Source of the DNA: Planctomycetota bacterium
GTDB lineage: Bacteria > Planctomycetota > Planctomycetia > Gemmatales > Gemmataceae
Reading direction: 5' to 3'
NCBI GenBank assembly: GCA_016873225.1
Contig: VGXS01000003.1
Span: 62,001-126,000 of the forward strand
Length of the DNA: 64,000 nucleotides
Shown here: one piece after another, positions 33,858 to 43,337 of the stretch
Position numbering within the stretch: the first letter of the stretch is position 1
Layout: each line of letters begins with the position of its first letter
Translations under genes and position numbers: made by a program
The notes under the pieces: model-generated
Databases searched by the model: none
What the model saw: the letters and a program-made list of their open reading frames with translations, nothing else
What the model was told of the DNA's origin: nothing

Positions 33858-34952
33858 TTATTTCACCTTTTCCTTGCCGTATCCCTTCCAGACCCATTCG
33901 ATGGCATGGGGAAGGAACTGCTGCTGGGCATTGCCCACGCTATGTCCTGAACCCTGGCAAAACAGGTACTGGTATTCATATCCCTTGGCCTTGAGAACCT
34001 TGGCCATTCGGTTGTTCGCCTCCACCCAATCGTGCATGTCATCGCGCATGACATTCGGATTGAGCAGGTCCTTGTCGCCAACGGAAATGAAAAGCCTGAT
34101 CGGCTTCTTGGGTTCCGTGGGAATGAGAGTCTTGTGGAATCCCCAGGCGCCATCGGGATACTTGGGGTCAAAGGGCCAAGCCTGGTTGACGAAAGTGCCC
34201 GATGTGGTGAGCACGCGGTGATACAGGTCGTTGCGGAACCACGCCATGATGAGCGCCGCCGACCCGCCGGAACTGTTTCCCATGGCCGCGCGGCCGTCAG
34301 GATCCTTCGTCAGCTTGACCATCGCATTCTTCTCGACGCGCGGCAAAACCTCGTCCTCGATGTAGGTCGCGTAGTCGCCGTTCATGTTGTCGTATTCCTT
34401 GCCCCTCTCGTGGCCCTGGGCATCGCCACCCCCGTTGCTGATGGAAATGAGCACGATGGGCGGAATCCGCTTCTGGGCGATAAGGTTGTCGAGGATTGTC
34501 TTGAATCCTCCGGCTTGTCCCGGCCCGTCGTGGACAACCATGAAAGGCGCGAGAGTTCCTTCCTTGTAGCCTGCGGGAATGTAAACACCGACCCGCCGCT
34601 TGTAGTCGATGGTGTGGGTTTCGACGATCAGCGTCTTGGGGTTGTTCGGATCCACCTTGCCGAACACCTTCCGGGCAATGCCGGGGTTGAAAAGCTTGGT
34701 TTCCTTGGAATCGAACTCGAACTGGACCACCTTGCCCTCGGGAACTCCATCCACTTTCTTTCGCTCAGGCGCGACGGAATACTTGGGACCGATCACGAAA
34801 TTGTCATTGGCATCCAGCGGCGGGTTCTCGCCCTCCTTGAGCAACTTGAAGGGCGGTGAGCCCTTGTCATCGAACTTGCGGATCGGCTGGGCCGCCGCCC
34901 ACTGAAGGGATGCCAACCAGAGGCTTGCCGAAAGCAACCAGATTCTGCTCAT
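33858..34952 (-). CDS. secreted alpha/beta-hydrolase esterase (esterase D family-like)
   Basis: The 364-residue protein starts with a Sec signal (SRIWLLSASLWLASLQWAAA). The catalytic serine lies in AAMGNSSGGSAALIMAW (GxSxG), and a late histidine in FCQGSGHSVGN. RRVGVYIPAGY and FMVVHDGPGQ are typical of the putative esterase family (PF00756-like) common in planctomycetes. The exact substrate, perhaps an acetylated or feruloylated polysaccharide, cannot be told. The ATG at 34952 is chosen as the start of the signal peptide. Confidence 0.88.
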   Translation of the reverse strand: MSRIWLLSASLWLASLQWAAAQPIRKFDDKGSPPFKLLKEGENPPLDANDNFVIGPKYSVAPERKKVDGVPEGKVVQFEFDSKETKLFNPGIARKVFGKVDPNNPKTLIVETHTIDYKRRVGVYIPAGYKEGTLAPFMVVHDGPGQAGGFKTILDNLIAQKRIPPIVLISISNGGGDAQGHERGKEYDNMNGDYATYIEDEVLPRVEKNAMVKLTKDPDGRAAMGNSSGGSAALIMAWFRNDLYHRVLTTSGTFVNQAWPFDPKYPDGAWGFHKTLIPTEPKKPIRLFISVGDKDLLNPNVMRDDMHDWVEANNRMAKVLKAKGYEYQYLFCQGSGHSVGNAQQQFLPHAIEWVWKGYGKEKVK

Positions 34953-35186
34953 GAAACCACCTGTTCCTTGGGGAGAAGACATCGGGGTGCCGATGCCGGC
35001 ATGATTGTACAAGAAAAGCGAATCCGACGCGCCAAGCCTCTGTCGCAAGATCCCGCGGCGCCAAGCCGTTCTTCCGGGGCTTCATGAAGTGAATCGTGAC
35101 TGGCCACTGCATCAAGCCATTTCCGGATTGGCCAGCACCGATTCAGATGTTCCAATGACTCTCACCGCGAGGAGACAACCAGAACG

Positions 35187-36803
35187 ATGCTTCCCATCAT
35201 GGCTTCCCTGCTATTGACGCCATCCATGTTTCACCAGGCTCCAACGCCAGCCCCGGGGGTGGATGCGGAAAGGGTGAAGGCCCATGTGGCCAAACTTTCC
35301 AGCGACGAGTTCGAGGGTCGCGGCCCCGGTACCCGGGGTGAATTGCTGACAACCGAATACATCTCGGGTGAATTCAGGAAATATGGACTCAAGCCGCTTG
35401 GCCCGAGAAACGATTTCCTCCAGCCGGTTCCGTTGGTGAAGGTCGTGACCAGCCCCAAATCGACTCTTCAGGCCATGAAGGGCCAGGGAAGCGTGATGCT
35501 CGCCTGCGAGGAGGAGTTTTCGGGAAACTGCCAGACGCAGTCCGCCCTGGAGGAATTCGATAGCGAGGCTGTCTTCATGGGGCATGGCATATCGGCGCCG
35601 GAATTCGGCTGGAACGACTACGAGAAGATCGATGTGCGGGGAAAAGTGGTTCTCCTGTTCACCAACGAACCGCCGTCGGAGGATCCGGGATTCTTCGGTG
35701 GAAAGGCGCTCACCTACTACGGAAGGTGGACTTACAAGTTCGAGGAGGCCGCGCGCAGGGGCGCCAAGGCCTGCCTGATCATCCACACCAACGGAACGGC
35801 CGGCTACCCTTACTCGGTGGTCAGGCCGCTGGATGGCGCCCAGTTGAAGAAGGCGCCGGGTGAACCAGCCTTGGCCTTCGCGGGCTGGATCTCCAGCCAG
35901 GCCGGGGAAAAATGGCTTGCCCTGGCCGGGCTCTCGGTTGAAAAAGCACTCCAGGCGGCCGACACCAAGGGTTTCAAGCCGATACCCCTGGGATTCAGGG
36001 TGAAGGGCCGAATCGAAAGTTCGGTCGAAGGCATGCTGAGCCACAATGTGGCGGCGATCGCGGAGGGATCCGACCCGAAACTCAAGGATGAGGCCGTGGT
36101 TTTCACGGCCCATTGGGATCATTTGGGAGTCGGCCGCACCGTCTTGGGAGACGCGATCTACAACGGCGCCGCCGACAACGCCACCGGTTGCGGGCTCCTG
36201 CTCGAACTGGCGCGGAATTGGGCCGAAACCCGGCCGCGCCCGAGGCGTTCCGCCGTTTTCCTCGCCGTCACGGCGGAGGAAAAAGGCCTTCTAGGATCAA
36301 AATACTATGCCAGCAAGCCCCTGGTCCCCATCGGAAGGACGGCGCTGAACCTGAACTTCGACATGATCTACCCCCTTGGCAAGCCCTCCGGCCTGGTCCT
36401 GACTGGTGCCGAGAAAACAACCATCTGGCCGGTGGTTCAGGAAACCGCCAAGGCGGCCGGCCTCGACATCGAAGCCGACCAAAGGGCTCACCTGGGCGTG
36501 TTCTACCGCTCGGATCATTTCTCGATGGCCAAGGCGGGAGTCCCGGCCTTTTCCGTGGCTCAGGGAATGCGCATCGTCGGACGCTCCGAGGAGGCGGCGA
36601 AAAAAGCCCTCCGGCAATTCAATGACAACGCCTATCACTCGCCGCAGGACGAGATGCACGCCGACTGGGATTTTTCCGGATTTCCGGTTTTGGGGAGGTT
36701 CGCGCTCAATCTCGCGACAACGGTCGCCAACAGCGGGGAATTACCATCCTGGAACAAGGATGCCGAGTTCCACCCCGACAAGATTCGCAAGCCCGCGCCC
36801 TAG
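35187..36803 (+). CDS. secreted M28-family zinc aminopeptidase with PA domain
   Basis: The 538-residue protein has a short hydrophobic N-terminus, then a protease-associated (PA) domain insertion (about 110-250), and an M28 catalytic domain (about 290-500). Zinc ligands and catalytic acids are visible: FTAHWDHLG (about 308), NGAADNATGCGL (about 328), TAEEKGLLG (about 363), NLNFDMIY (about 390) and YRSDHFSMA (about 440). All five expected positions are filled, so it should be active. The lead sequence SSDEFEGRGPGTRGE is characteristic of planctomycete M28 proteins. It is divergent from the esterase gene, with 234 bases between them in which no gene is seen. Confidence 0.92.
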   Translation: MLPIMASLLLTPSMFHQAPTPAPGVDAERVKAHVAKLSSDEFEGRGPGTRGELLTTEYISGEFRKYGLKPLGPRNDFLQPVPLVKVVTSPKSTLQAMKGQGSVMLACEEEFSGNCQTQSALEEFDSEAVFMGHGISAPEFGWNDYEKIDVRGKVVLLFTNEPPSEDPGFFGGKALTYYGRWTYKFEEAARRGAKACLIIHTNGTAGYPYSVVRPLDGAQLKKAPGEPALAFAGWISSQAGEKWLALAGLSVEKALQAADTKGFKPIPLGFRVKGRIESSVEGMLSHNVAAIAEGSDPKLKDEAVVFTAHWDHLGVGRTVLGDAIYNGAADNATGCGLLLELARNWAETRPRPRRSAVFLAVTAEEKGLLGSKYYASKPLVPIGRTALNLNFDMIYPLGKPSGLVLTGAEKTTIWPVVQETAKAAGLDIEADQRAHLGVFYRSDHFSMAKAGVPAFSVAQGMRIVGRSEEAAKKALRQFNDNAYHSPQDEMHADWDFSGFPVLGRFALNLATTVANSGELPSWNKDAEFHPDKIRKPAP

Positions 36804-36809
36804 GCGGCT

Positions 36810-38066
36810 TCAACCCCTGCGGGGTTCCACGAACAGGATCATCGACGGGTTGCCGACCGGCACGAACAAGCCGGTGAACGAAAGCAATCCGGTCGCCTTG
36901 TCGGCCTTGAATATGGCGACATGGTCGGCGCGCTGGTTGCAGCAGTACAAATACCCGCCCGAAGGATCAAACGCGAAACTCCGCGGATAGTTTCCGCGGG
37001 TCCACTCGTCGGCCAAGTGGGTGAGGGTGCCCGCGGGCCCCACCGAGAAAACGCCGATGCTGTCATGGAGCCTGTTGCCGGCGTAGACGAATTTCCCGTT
37101 GTCGGAAACGAGGATCTCCGAACAGAAGTTGCTGCCGGCATATCCCTTGGGAAGGCTTGAAACCGTTTGCCGATGCGTCAGGCGGCCTGATTCCGCCTCG
37201 TAATCAAACAGGGCGATGGTCGAACCTTCCTCCTGGATGGAATAAAACCATTTGCCGTTGGGATGGAAGTGAAAGTGTCTTGGCCCATCCCCCGGGGGCA
37301 GGGACACCCTGTGCGCCGATGCCGGCTCAAGCTTTCCGTTGGCGGCATCGAACTTCCAAACAAAGATGGTGTCCAGTCCCAGGTCGACATGGATGACAAA
37401 CTTGCCGGATGGATCGGGCAGGATCTGGTGCGCGTGGGTGCGGTCGTGGCCGCTGATGGCGAAACTGCCCGGGGGAGCATTCGTGGCACGGGTGGGGCCC
37501 ACCTTGCCCGCGTCGTTCTTCACATCGCTGGGTTGGCCGAGCCGTCCTTCCTTGTCGATGGGAACCACGGCGATGGAACCACCAAAATAATTGGCCACCA
37601 GCAGGTGCCTGCCGGAAGGATGAAGGCTCACGAAGGTGGGGCCGGCGCCACCGGAGGGCACCGTGTTCAGGATGTCCAGTTTTCCTGTTTCCGGATCGAT
37701 TGAAAAAGCACTCACGGTTCCATGCTTATCCGGCCCCACATGGTCGGTTTCATTGGCCGAGTAAAGGCGCGTACCAGCGGCATTGGCGGCCAGGCAACTG
37801 GGACTGGTGCCCATCTCAAAAACACCAACGGGGGAAAGCGCGCCCGTTTGCCGGTAAACTTCGAACAGATGGATTCCCCTGCCGTTTCCCGGCGGAAGAT
37901 CAACCTGCGTCGGCAAGACATCCTTGAGCGGGGAACTGAAGGTTCCCACATAGGCGAAAAGTTTGCTGCCCCCGGGATCCTGCGTCATTCCGGGAACCAT
38001 GGGGGCGGAGATAGCCAGGCATGCGGATGAACCCACAAACCGGCGGCGCGAGTTAAAGTGCATCAA
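36810..38066 (-). CDS. lactonase family seven-bladed beta-propeller protein, Tat-exported
   Basis: This 418-residue protein has an N-terminal twin-arginine motif (NSRRRFVGSSACLAISAP). Repeats such as FAYVGTFSSPL, SLHPSGRHLLVANYFGGSIA, HFHPNGKWFYSIQEEGSTIA and SFAFDPSGGYLYCCNQRADHV are typical of the 6-phosphogluconolactonase-like lactonase (PF10282) fold. Members act on varied lactones or as carbohydrate enzymes; with a Tat signal it is not a cytosolic pentose-phosphate enzyme. The neighbouring peptidase converges with 6 bases between stop codons. Confidence 0.9.
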   Translation of the reverse strand: MMHFNSRRRFVGSSACLAISAPMVPGMTQDPGGSKLFAYVGTFSSPLKDVLPTQVDLPPGNGRGIHLFEVYRQTGALSPVGVFEMGTSPSCLAANAAGTRLYSANETDHVGPDKHGTVSAFSIDPETGKLDILNTVPSGGAGPTFVSLHPSGRHLLVANYFGGSIAVVPIDKEGRLGQPSDVKNDAGKVGPTRATNAPPGSFAISGHDRTHAHQILPDPSGKFVIHVDLGLDTIFVWKFDAANGKLEPASAHRVSLPPGDGPRHFHFHPNGKWFYSIQEEGSTIALFDYEAESGRLTHRQTVSSLPKGYAGSNFCSEILVSDNGKFVYAGNRLHDSIGVFSVGPAGTLTHLADEWTRGNYPRSFAFDPSGGYLYCCNQRADHVAIFKADKATGLLSFTGLFVPVGNPSMILFVEPRRG

Positions 38067-38093
38067 TCCTTTCCAATCAGCAACATGGCGGAG

Positions 38094-40679
38094 TTAGTCG
38101 ATAGCGACCACAGTGCCCGAGTAGGCTGGTGGAGGGGTTGGCCCAGGCGTGAAGGAAAGCCGGCCAACCTCGTTGAAGGGATTCGACAGACTGTTCGCCA
38201 AAATGTGCGAATCAGACATGGAAAAGATAGTGTCGCTGATTCTCAGGCTTCTGGTGATCGCAGAGTCATGGGCAATCTCGCCAAGGGTCTGGATGCCTGA
38301 CGCGGAAATACTCACGATTTTTAGGGAGTTTGAGGAATTCCAGTTGGAGTCGTAAGTAGTCACAGGAACCGCGAGGATACCCTGCGCCGGGAACCAGGAG
38401 ATGGCATGGTGGTCGCCCTCGGCGGCCGACCATTCGAACATGGAACCTGTTGTCAGGGCCGTGCTCGAGAGTTCCCGGGGATTGGCAAGGTCGGAGGTGT
38501 CGAACACGGTGAGTTTGAGGCCCCTGACCCGGCCGTTTTCATCGGCGTCCCGGCCAAGGCCGATCACCAGTCCCGGCCCGATTTCCTGCAGGTAGGATGA
38601 GTAGCCAGGTAACTTCAGTTCTCCCGCCACGCGGGGCGCGAGCGGATCGGAAAGGTCGAGGGTGTAAAACGGATCCGTCTGCCGGAAGGTCACGACATAT
38701 CCGCGGTCGCCCTCAAAGCGGACTGAATAAATCCGCTCGGTCAGGCCCAAGTCGGTGATGGCCCCGACGGTTTCCAGGTCGTCGCCTGTGTCGGCCATCA
38801 CGAAGATCGAGTTGGTGGAATCATCGCCCCAACCCGATGTGGTGGCGATCCGGAAATAACCGGCCTCTTCATCCATGGCGAACTGGTTCAGAACATATCC
38901 CGAGACGGTTCCAAAACCGTCTAGCGGCGCCGCGTCACCCTGCAATGCGAACTTGTATACCTGTGTGGCCAATTCGCCACCTCCCCACCATGGGGAACTC
39001 CAGTCGGTACTGGCGACATACAGGCTCTGCGTGGATGCGTATACCGTACCGGTGGTTCCAACGGTGGTCGTCACCCCAACGGGAGAGCCCACATCGGAAG
39101 AAGGATCGAACACCGCGATCGAAAGCAGGCTGCCGTTTTTTGACCAGCGTGGCGCGAGAACATTCCCATCAACCAGGGAACCGGTCTGGCCGTCCGCGGT
39201 GAATTCAGGAAGAGCCTCCTCAAATCGGGCGATCACGCGGGAAATGTAAGCCGCGCGGCTTTCGTAAAAATTGCCCCGGGCCGTGTTGATCACCTGCGGT
39301 TCAAGGATGTCTAGCTGATTCCCAAGGACGACATAAAGCTTGCCGTCAACCATTCGTGAATCGTTGAGGCTTCCATCCAAGGAGGCCTTGTGAACTTCAA
39401 CAGGATTGGTTTTGTCGGAGATGTCAAAGGTGGTGACGACAGTGCGGGGATTGCCTCGGAAATAGGGCATTGAACCGACGGACATTCGGAAGGAAGCATT
39501 TGACACCGAATCCGCGGTGCCCGTTTGCCAGCCGCTTTCCCATGCGCTGGAGACTACTATGAGCCTGCTGCCAGACAGATAAAAACCGGTGGTCCATCCT
39601 TCAATCGAGGCCGAACCCGTTACCGCCATGTTGGCTGGATCACGCGCGTCGATAATCTCAAGTTTTCCGGAACGGACTGTGTAAAGGTACGAACCATCAG
39701 TCTGGAAGGTGTCGGCCTCGGAAACGCCGTTTTCCTGGTTGTTCGTTCCGGACGCGTCGGCGGATGCTGAGGGCGCCTGGCTTGAGGCCATGGCGACAAC
39801 GCCATCCTGCCGGAGGAAATAAGGGGGGATGAATCCGCCACCGCCCCACCACTCCGGAACCTTGCGGCCCAGGCTATCGCCCCATCGGGTCAGAGACTGC
39901 TGCACAACCCATGAGCGAACCCAGTCGAGACCCGACTGGGAGCGGATCGGATTGGCGTTGGCTTCCAGAATCGAGTCGTCGGCGTCGGTGGAAACCTTGT
40001 CGCCGGAATCGCTGCCGAAAATGTCGTCCGCACCGGCGGCGCCAAAAATCGAATCGGCGCCTTCGCCACCGTGAAGGGCATCGTCACCGGCACCACCATC
40101 AATGGCATCATTTCCGGATCCACCGTCGATCGTATCGACACCGCTGCCCCCGAAAAGGCGATCATTCCCCGAACCGCCGACGACGGTGTCATCACCGAGG
40201 CCGGCATTGACTATGTCGTTTCCCGCGCCCGCGTCGATGGTATCGTTGCCCTGCCCACCCGTGATGATGTCGTTTCCGCCACCGCCAAGGATGGTGTCGT
40301 CACCATCGCCGCCATCAAATGTTTCGTTGCCCGAAGCACCCGTGAGCGAATCATTACCCGCTCCACCGACCAGCCTAACCACGATTCTGGTCGGTAAATT
40401 GGCGTTGGGGTTGATGGAGATCGAATCATCTCCGCGGCCGCCGTTGATGGTGATCGAACTAACATTGACGGCGGATCGAGTTTCCACAACCCGGCCATTC
40501 ACGCTGGCTTGCAGCAACGCGGGGCGACCAGGAACCCGGCTGATCGTGATGGTGTCGTTGGGATTGGCAGCCTTGTCACCAACAATGGTCCATGCGGACA
40601 TTAACCGGCTTGCTGAAGGAACCAGTCGAGACTCCAACAACTCAACCTTGAGGGGGGCAGTTCTTCTCTCGATCGCCAT
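38094..40679 (-). CDS. secreted calcium-repeat and beta-propeller protein with LESRLVPS N-terminal motif
   Basis: The 861-residue protein starts MAIERR...LKVELLESRLVPS (motif LESRLVPS at 15-22), the planctomycete LEPR/LExR-type N-terminal sorting sequence. Residues about 90-240 carry about 14 hemolysin-type nonapeptides of the GGxGxD pattern (for example GGDGDDTILGGGGNDIITGG), which bind calcium and usually mark extracellular proteins. The remainder is a beta-propeller of the PF09826 (C-terminal secreted propeller) type, with VSEADTFQTDGSYLYTVRSG as first strand. Such proteins are thought to be cell-surface or matrix components; the function is unknown. It begins next to an A/T-rich divergent region. 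Confidence 0.85.
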   Translation of the reverse strand: MAIERRTAPLKVELLESRLVPSASRLMSAWTIVGDKAANPNDTITISRVPGRPALLQASVNGRVVETRSAVNVSSITINGGRGDDSISINPNANLPTRIVVRLVGGAGNDSLTGASGNETFDGGDGDDTILGGGGNDIITGGQGNDTIDAGAGNDIVNAGLGDDTVVGGSGNDRLFGGSGVDTIDGGSGNDAIDGGAGDDALHGGEGADSIFGAAGADDIFGSDSGDKVSTDADDSILEANANPIRSQSGLDWVRSWVVQQSLTRWGDSLGRKVPEWWGGGGFIPPYFLRQDGVVAMASSQAPSASADASGTNNQENGVSEADTFQTDGSYLYTVRSGKLEIIDARDPANMAVTGSASIEGWTTGFYLSGSRLIVVSSAWESGWQTGTADSVSNASFRMSVGSMPYFRGNPRTVVTTFDISDKTNPVEVHKASLDGSLNDSRMVDGKLYVVLGNQLDILEPQVINTARGNFYESRAAYISRVIARFEEALPEFTADGQTGSLVDGNVLAPRWSKNGSLLSIAVFDPSSDVGSPVGVTTTVGTTGTVYASTQSLYVASTDWSSPWWGGGELATQVYKFALQGDAAPLDGFGTVSGYVLNQFAMDEEAGYFRIATTSGWGDDSTNSIFVMADTGDDLETVGAITDLGLTERIYSVRFEGDRGYVVTFRQTDPFYTLDLSDPLAPRVAGELKLPGYSSYLQEIGPGLVIGLGRDADENGRVRGLKLTVFDTSDLANPRELSSTALTTGSMFEWSAAEGDHHAISWFPAQGILAVPVTTYDSNWNSSNSLKIVSISASGIQTLGEIAHDSAITRSLRISDTIFSMSDSHILANSLSNPFNEVGRLSFTPGPTPPPAYSGTVVAID

Positions 40680-40977
40680 GATTACGCTCCGGGAAAATCA
40701 TTGTCCGAATAGATGACGCCATCATCGTCAGGATGGTTTCGTGAATCAAGCGGCAATTTAATTATTTTAGCAAGACTTCATAACAAGCCTGTTTCGATTA
40801 ATATCATCACTACTCTGCAACAATCAAGAAATAAATATTTATATTTTTAAATTTGTTGAAACTAAAATATATACCTCTTACTAAATTGTATTTGCATTAA
40901 TTCCGCGGACAATTCGATTTCCATTCCAGTCCGATGATGCTATTGTCAGGAAATCATTGGCGGAGAGGCTCACCGTC
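40680..40977. other. A/T-rich divergent intergenic region
   Basis: This 298-base gap between divergent genes is much richer in A and T (about 40740-40900) than anything nearby except the glycosyltransferase area. It must hold promoters for both the cytochrome operon and the propeller gene. No RNA gene is apparent. Confidence 0.6.
40856..40884 (+). promoter_or_regulatory. putative promoter of the PSCyt1/DUF1501 operon
   Basis: TTGAAA (40856-40861) and TACTAA (40879-40884) are separated by 17 bases within the A/T-rich spacer, about 94 bases before the ATG at 40978. Position and spacing fit a sigma-70 promoter, but A/T-rich DNA yields such matches easily. Confidence 0.35.
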
Positions 40978-43326
40978 ATGCCCCACCTGATTGTTTCAAT
41001 CACTTTTTTTGCCAGTATCCAGAATCCAGCAGACATCGAACATTTTGAAAAACGAGTCAGGCCCCTTTTGGCTGAGCGCTGTTGGAAATGCCATGGGCCG
41101 GAAACAGCGCGCTCCGGACTGCGCCTCGATAGCGCCAAAGGCCTTGCCGCGGGTGGAAAACGCGGCATCGCCGTGATTCCCTCAAACCCGGATGCCTCCC
41201 CTCTCCTGTTGGCTGTCCAACGCAAGGGTGAGTTGAAAATGCCGCCAGACGGCCCGCTCAACGAAAGGCAGGTCGCTGACTTGTCCCGCTGGATCAAGGC
41301 CGGAGCCAATTTTCCATCGGTAGAGACCGCTCGTGCCGATGAGGGGGGACATTGGGCCTTTCAGCCGGTGGGAAAGGTTATTCCACCTGGCAAGGGCCAC
41401 CCCGTCGATGAACTGGTCAACCCAAGGCTATTGAGAGATGGATTGAAACCGTCCGACATGGCCGATGGCTCCGCCTTGGTTCGGCGCGCCACGATTGACT
41501 TGACGGGCCTGCCCCCAAGCCCGGAGGCGATCAAGGCGTTCCTGGCGGACCGATCAGCCGAAGCGTGGCCGCGATTGGTGGACCGGTTGCTGGCAAGTTC
41601 CGCGTATGGCGAACGCTGGGGCCGCCACTGGCTTGATGTGGCCAGGTATGCCGATTCCAACGGCCTGGACGAGAATGTCGCTCACGGCAATGCGTGGCGT
41701 TACCGGGACTATGTGGTTGGCGCCTTCAACACCGACATGCCGTTCAACCAGTTCATCCGTGAACAGGTGGCTGGCGACCTGCTGGAAGGTGGCGGACAGG
41801 CCGAGAAGCACCGCATGCTGATGGCAACCGGCTTCCTCGCGATCGGGCCCAAGGTGCTGGCGGAAGTCGACAAGAAAAAACTCGAGATGGACATTATCGA
41901 CGAGCAGGTCGAAACCACGGGAAAAGCGTTCCTTGGGATGACCCTCGGGTGCGCCCGCTGCCACGACCACAAGTTCGACCCGGTGAGCACGGCGGATTAT
42001 TACGCGATGGCGGGGATCTTCAAAAGCACCAAGACGATGGACGACCTGAAGACCATCGCCAAGTGGCACGAGAACGAGATTCCCAATTTCGAGGAAGCCC
42101 GCAGGCATTCCGAGCACCAGTCCAAAATCGCCAAGGCGAAGGCCGCGGCCGAGGATTTCATCACCCGCCATGGCGCGCGCCTGCGGGGCGAGGGCAAGCT
42201 GCCGGGGGAATCAAAGCCCGCCGCCAAGGAGGTTGAAACCCGTCTGGATGCCGGCCAGCGGGAGGAATTGGCCCGCCTCCGTTCGGCCTTGTCGGAACTG
42301 GAAAAGGCCTCGCCGGAACTTCCCAGCGCCATGGGCGTGGCTGATTCGTCACCGGTGAACCTGGCGATCCATTTGCGGGGAAGCACGGAAAGGCTTGGCG
42401 CCGTGGTGCCCAGGGGCTTGCCCAAGGTGCTTTCACGCCAATGGAGCAAGCCGTTCCCTGAAAAAACCAGTGGACGGATTGAATTGGCCGAGTGGCTCGC
42501 ATCGGACCAAAATCCCCTGACGGCGCGCGTGATCGTGAACCGGGTCTGGCGCTGGCATTTTGGTTCGGGCATCGTGCCCTCGGTGGATAACTTCGGCTTG
42601 CTCGGAGAAAAACCGACCAACCCCGAGTTGCTCGATTGGCTCGCGGCGGAGTTCATTCGGAACGGGTGGTCGCTCAAGAAACTTCACAGGCTCATCCTCA
42701 CCAGCGAGACCTACAGAAGGTCGACGTCGATCTCGCCGGACCAGGCCAGGCTCGATCCCTCGGGGAGGTTGTGGTCGAGATGGATCCCCAGGCGGATGGA
42801 GGCCGAGGCGATCCGCGATTCCATGCTCGAAGTTTCGGGATTGCTAGACAAAACGATGGGCGGTTCGCTGCTGACCGTCAAGAACAGGGAATTCTTCTTC
42901 AACCACACCTCCAGGGACCTGACCAAGTACGATTTCCCCAGGCGCAGCCTGTACCTGCCCGTGGTGCGCAACAATCTTTACGATGTCGTCCAGCTTTTCG
43001 ACGGAACCGATGCCAGCGTCGCCAACGGAGACCGGGCGACCACAACCATCGCCACGCAAGCCCTCTTCTTTCTCAACAGCCCCCTTGTCCTGCAATGCTC
43101 CAAGGCGCTCGCGAAGCGATCCGCCGCCGATGCTGCCGACACTGACGGACAAATCCGGAGGATGCACGAGTTGGCCTTGGGCAGGATGCCAACATCCCGT
43201 GAATCCCAGCGGGCCAAGGAGTTCATCAGGGATGCGACAACCGCGGGCGGCCCCGACCAAACCGCGGCCTTGTCCGGATTCGCGCAAATCCTGCTGTCGT
43301 CCAACGAGTTCGTGACCATCCGTTAA
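40978..43326 (+). CDS. PSCyt1/DUF1549/DUF1553 c-type cytochrome protein
   Basis: This 782-residue protein begins with a hydrophobic leader and a planctomycete cytochrome (PSCyt1) heme motif CWKCH (C35, C38, H39) in RPLLAERCWKCHGPETARSG. A second CxxCH, CARCH, lies near residue 324 in DUF1549 (LGCARCHDHKFDPVSTADYY). DUF1553 covers the C-terminal half (ARVIVNRVWRWHFGSGIV and YRRSTSISPDQARLDPS). The pair with a DUF1501 gene just downstream is the standard planctomycete arrangement; the complex is thought to act on extracytoplasmic sugars or sulfated substrates but is uncharacterised. The ATG at 40978 has GGAGAGG upstream. Confidence 0.93.
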   Translation: MPHLIVSITFFASIQNPADIEHFEKRVRPLLAERCWKCHGPETARSGLRLDSAKGLAAGGKRGIAVIPSNPDASPLLLAVQRKGELKMPPDGPLNERQVADLSRWIKAGANFPSVETARADEGGHWAFQPVGKVIPPGKGHPVDELVNPRLLRDGLKPSDMADGSALVRRATIDLTGLPPSPEAIKAFLADRSAEAWPRLVDRLLASSAYGERWGRHWLDVARYADSNGLDENVAHGNAWRYRDYVVGAFNTDMPFNQFIREQVAGDLLEGGGQAEKHRMLMATGFLAIGPKVLAEVDKKKLEMDIIDEQVETTGKAFLGMTLGCARCHDHKFDPVSTADYYAMAGIFKSTKTMDDLKTIAKWHENEIPNFEEARRHSEHQSKIAKAKAAAEDFITRHGARLRGEGKLPGESKPAAKEVETRLDAGQREELARLRSALSELEKASPELPSAMGVADSSPVNLAIHLRGSTERLGAVVPRGLPKVLSRQWSKPFPEKTSGRIELAEWLASDQNPLTARVIVNRVWRWHFGSGIVPSVDNFGLLGEKPTNPELLDWLAAEFIRNGWSLKKLHRLILTSETYRRSTSISPDQARLDPSGRLWSRWIPRRMEAEAIRDSMLEVSGLLDKTMGGSLLTVKNREFFFNHTSRDLTKYDFPRRSLYLPVVRNNLYDVVQLFDGTDASVANGDRATTTIATQALFFLNSPLVLQCSKALAKRSAADAADTDGQIRRMHELALGRMPTSRESQRAKEFIRDATTAGGPDQTAALSGFAQILLSSNEFVTIR

Positions 43327-43337
43327 GGAACGCAATC

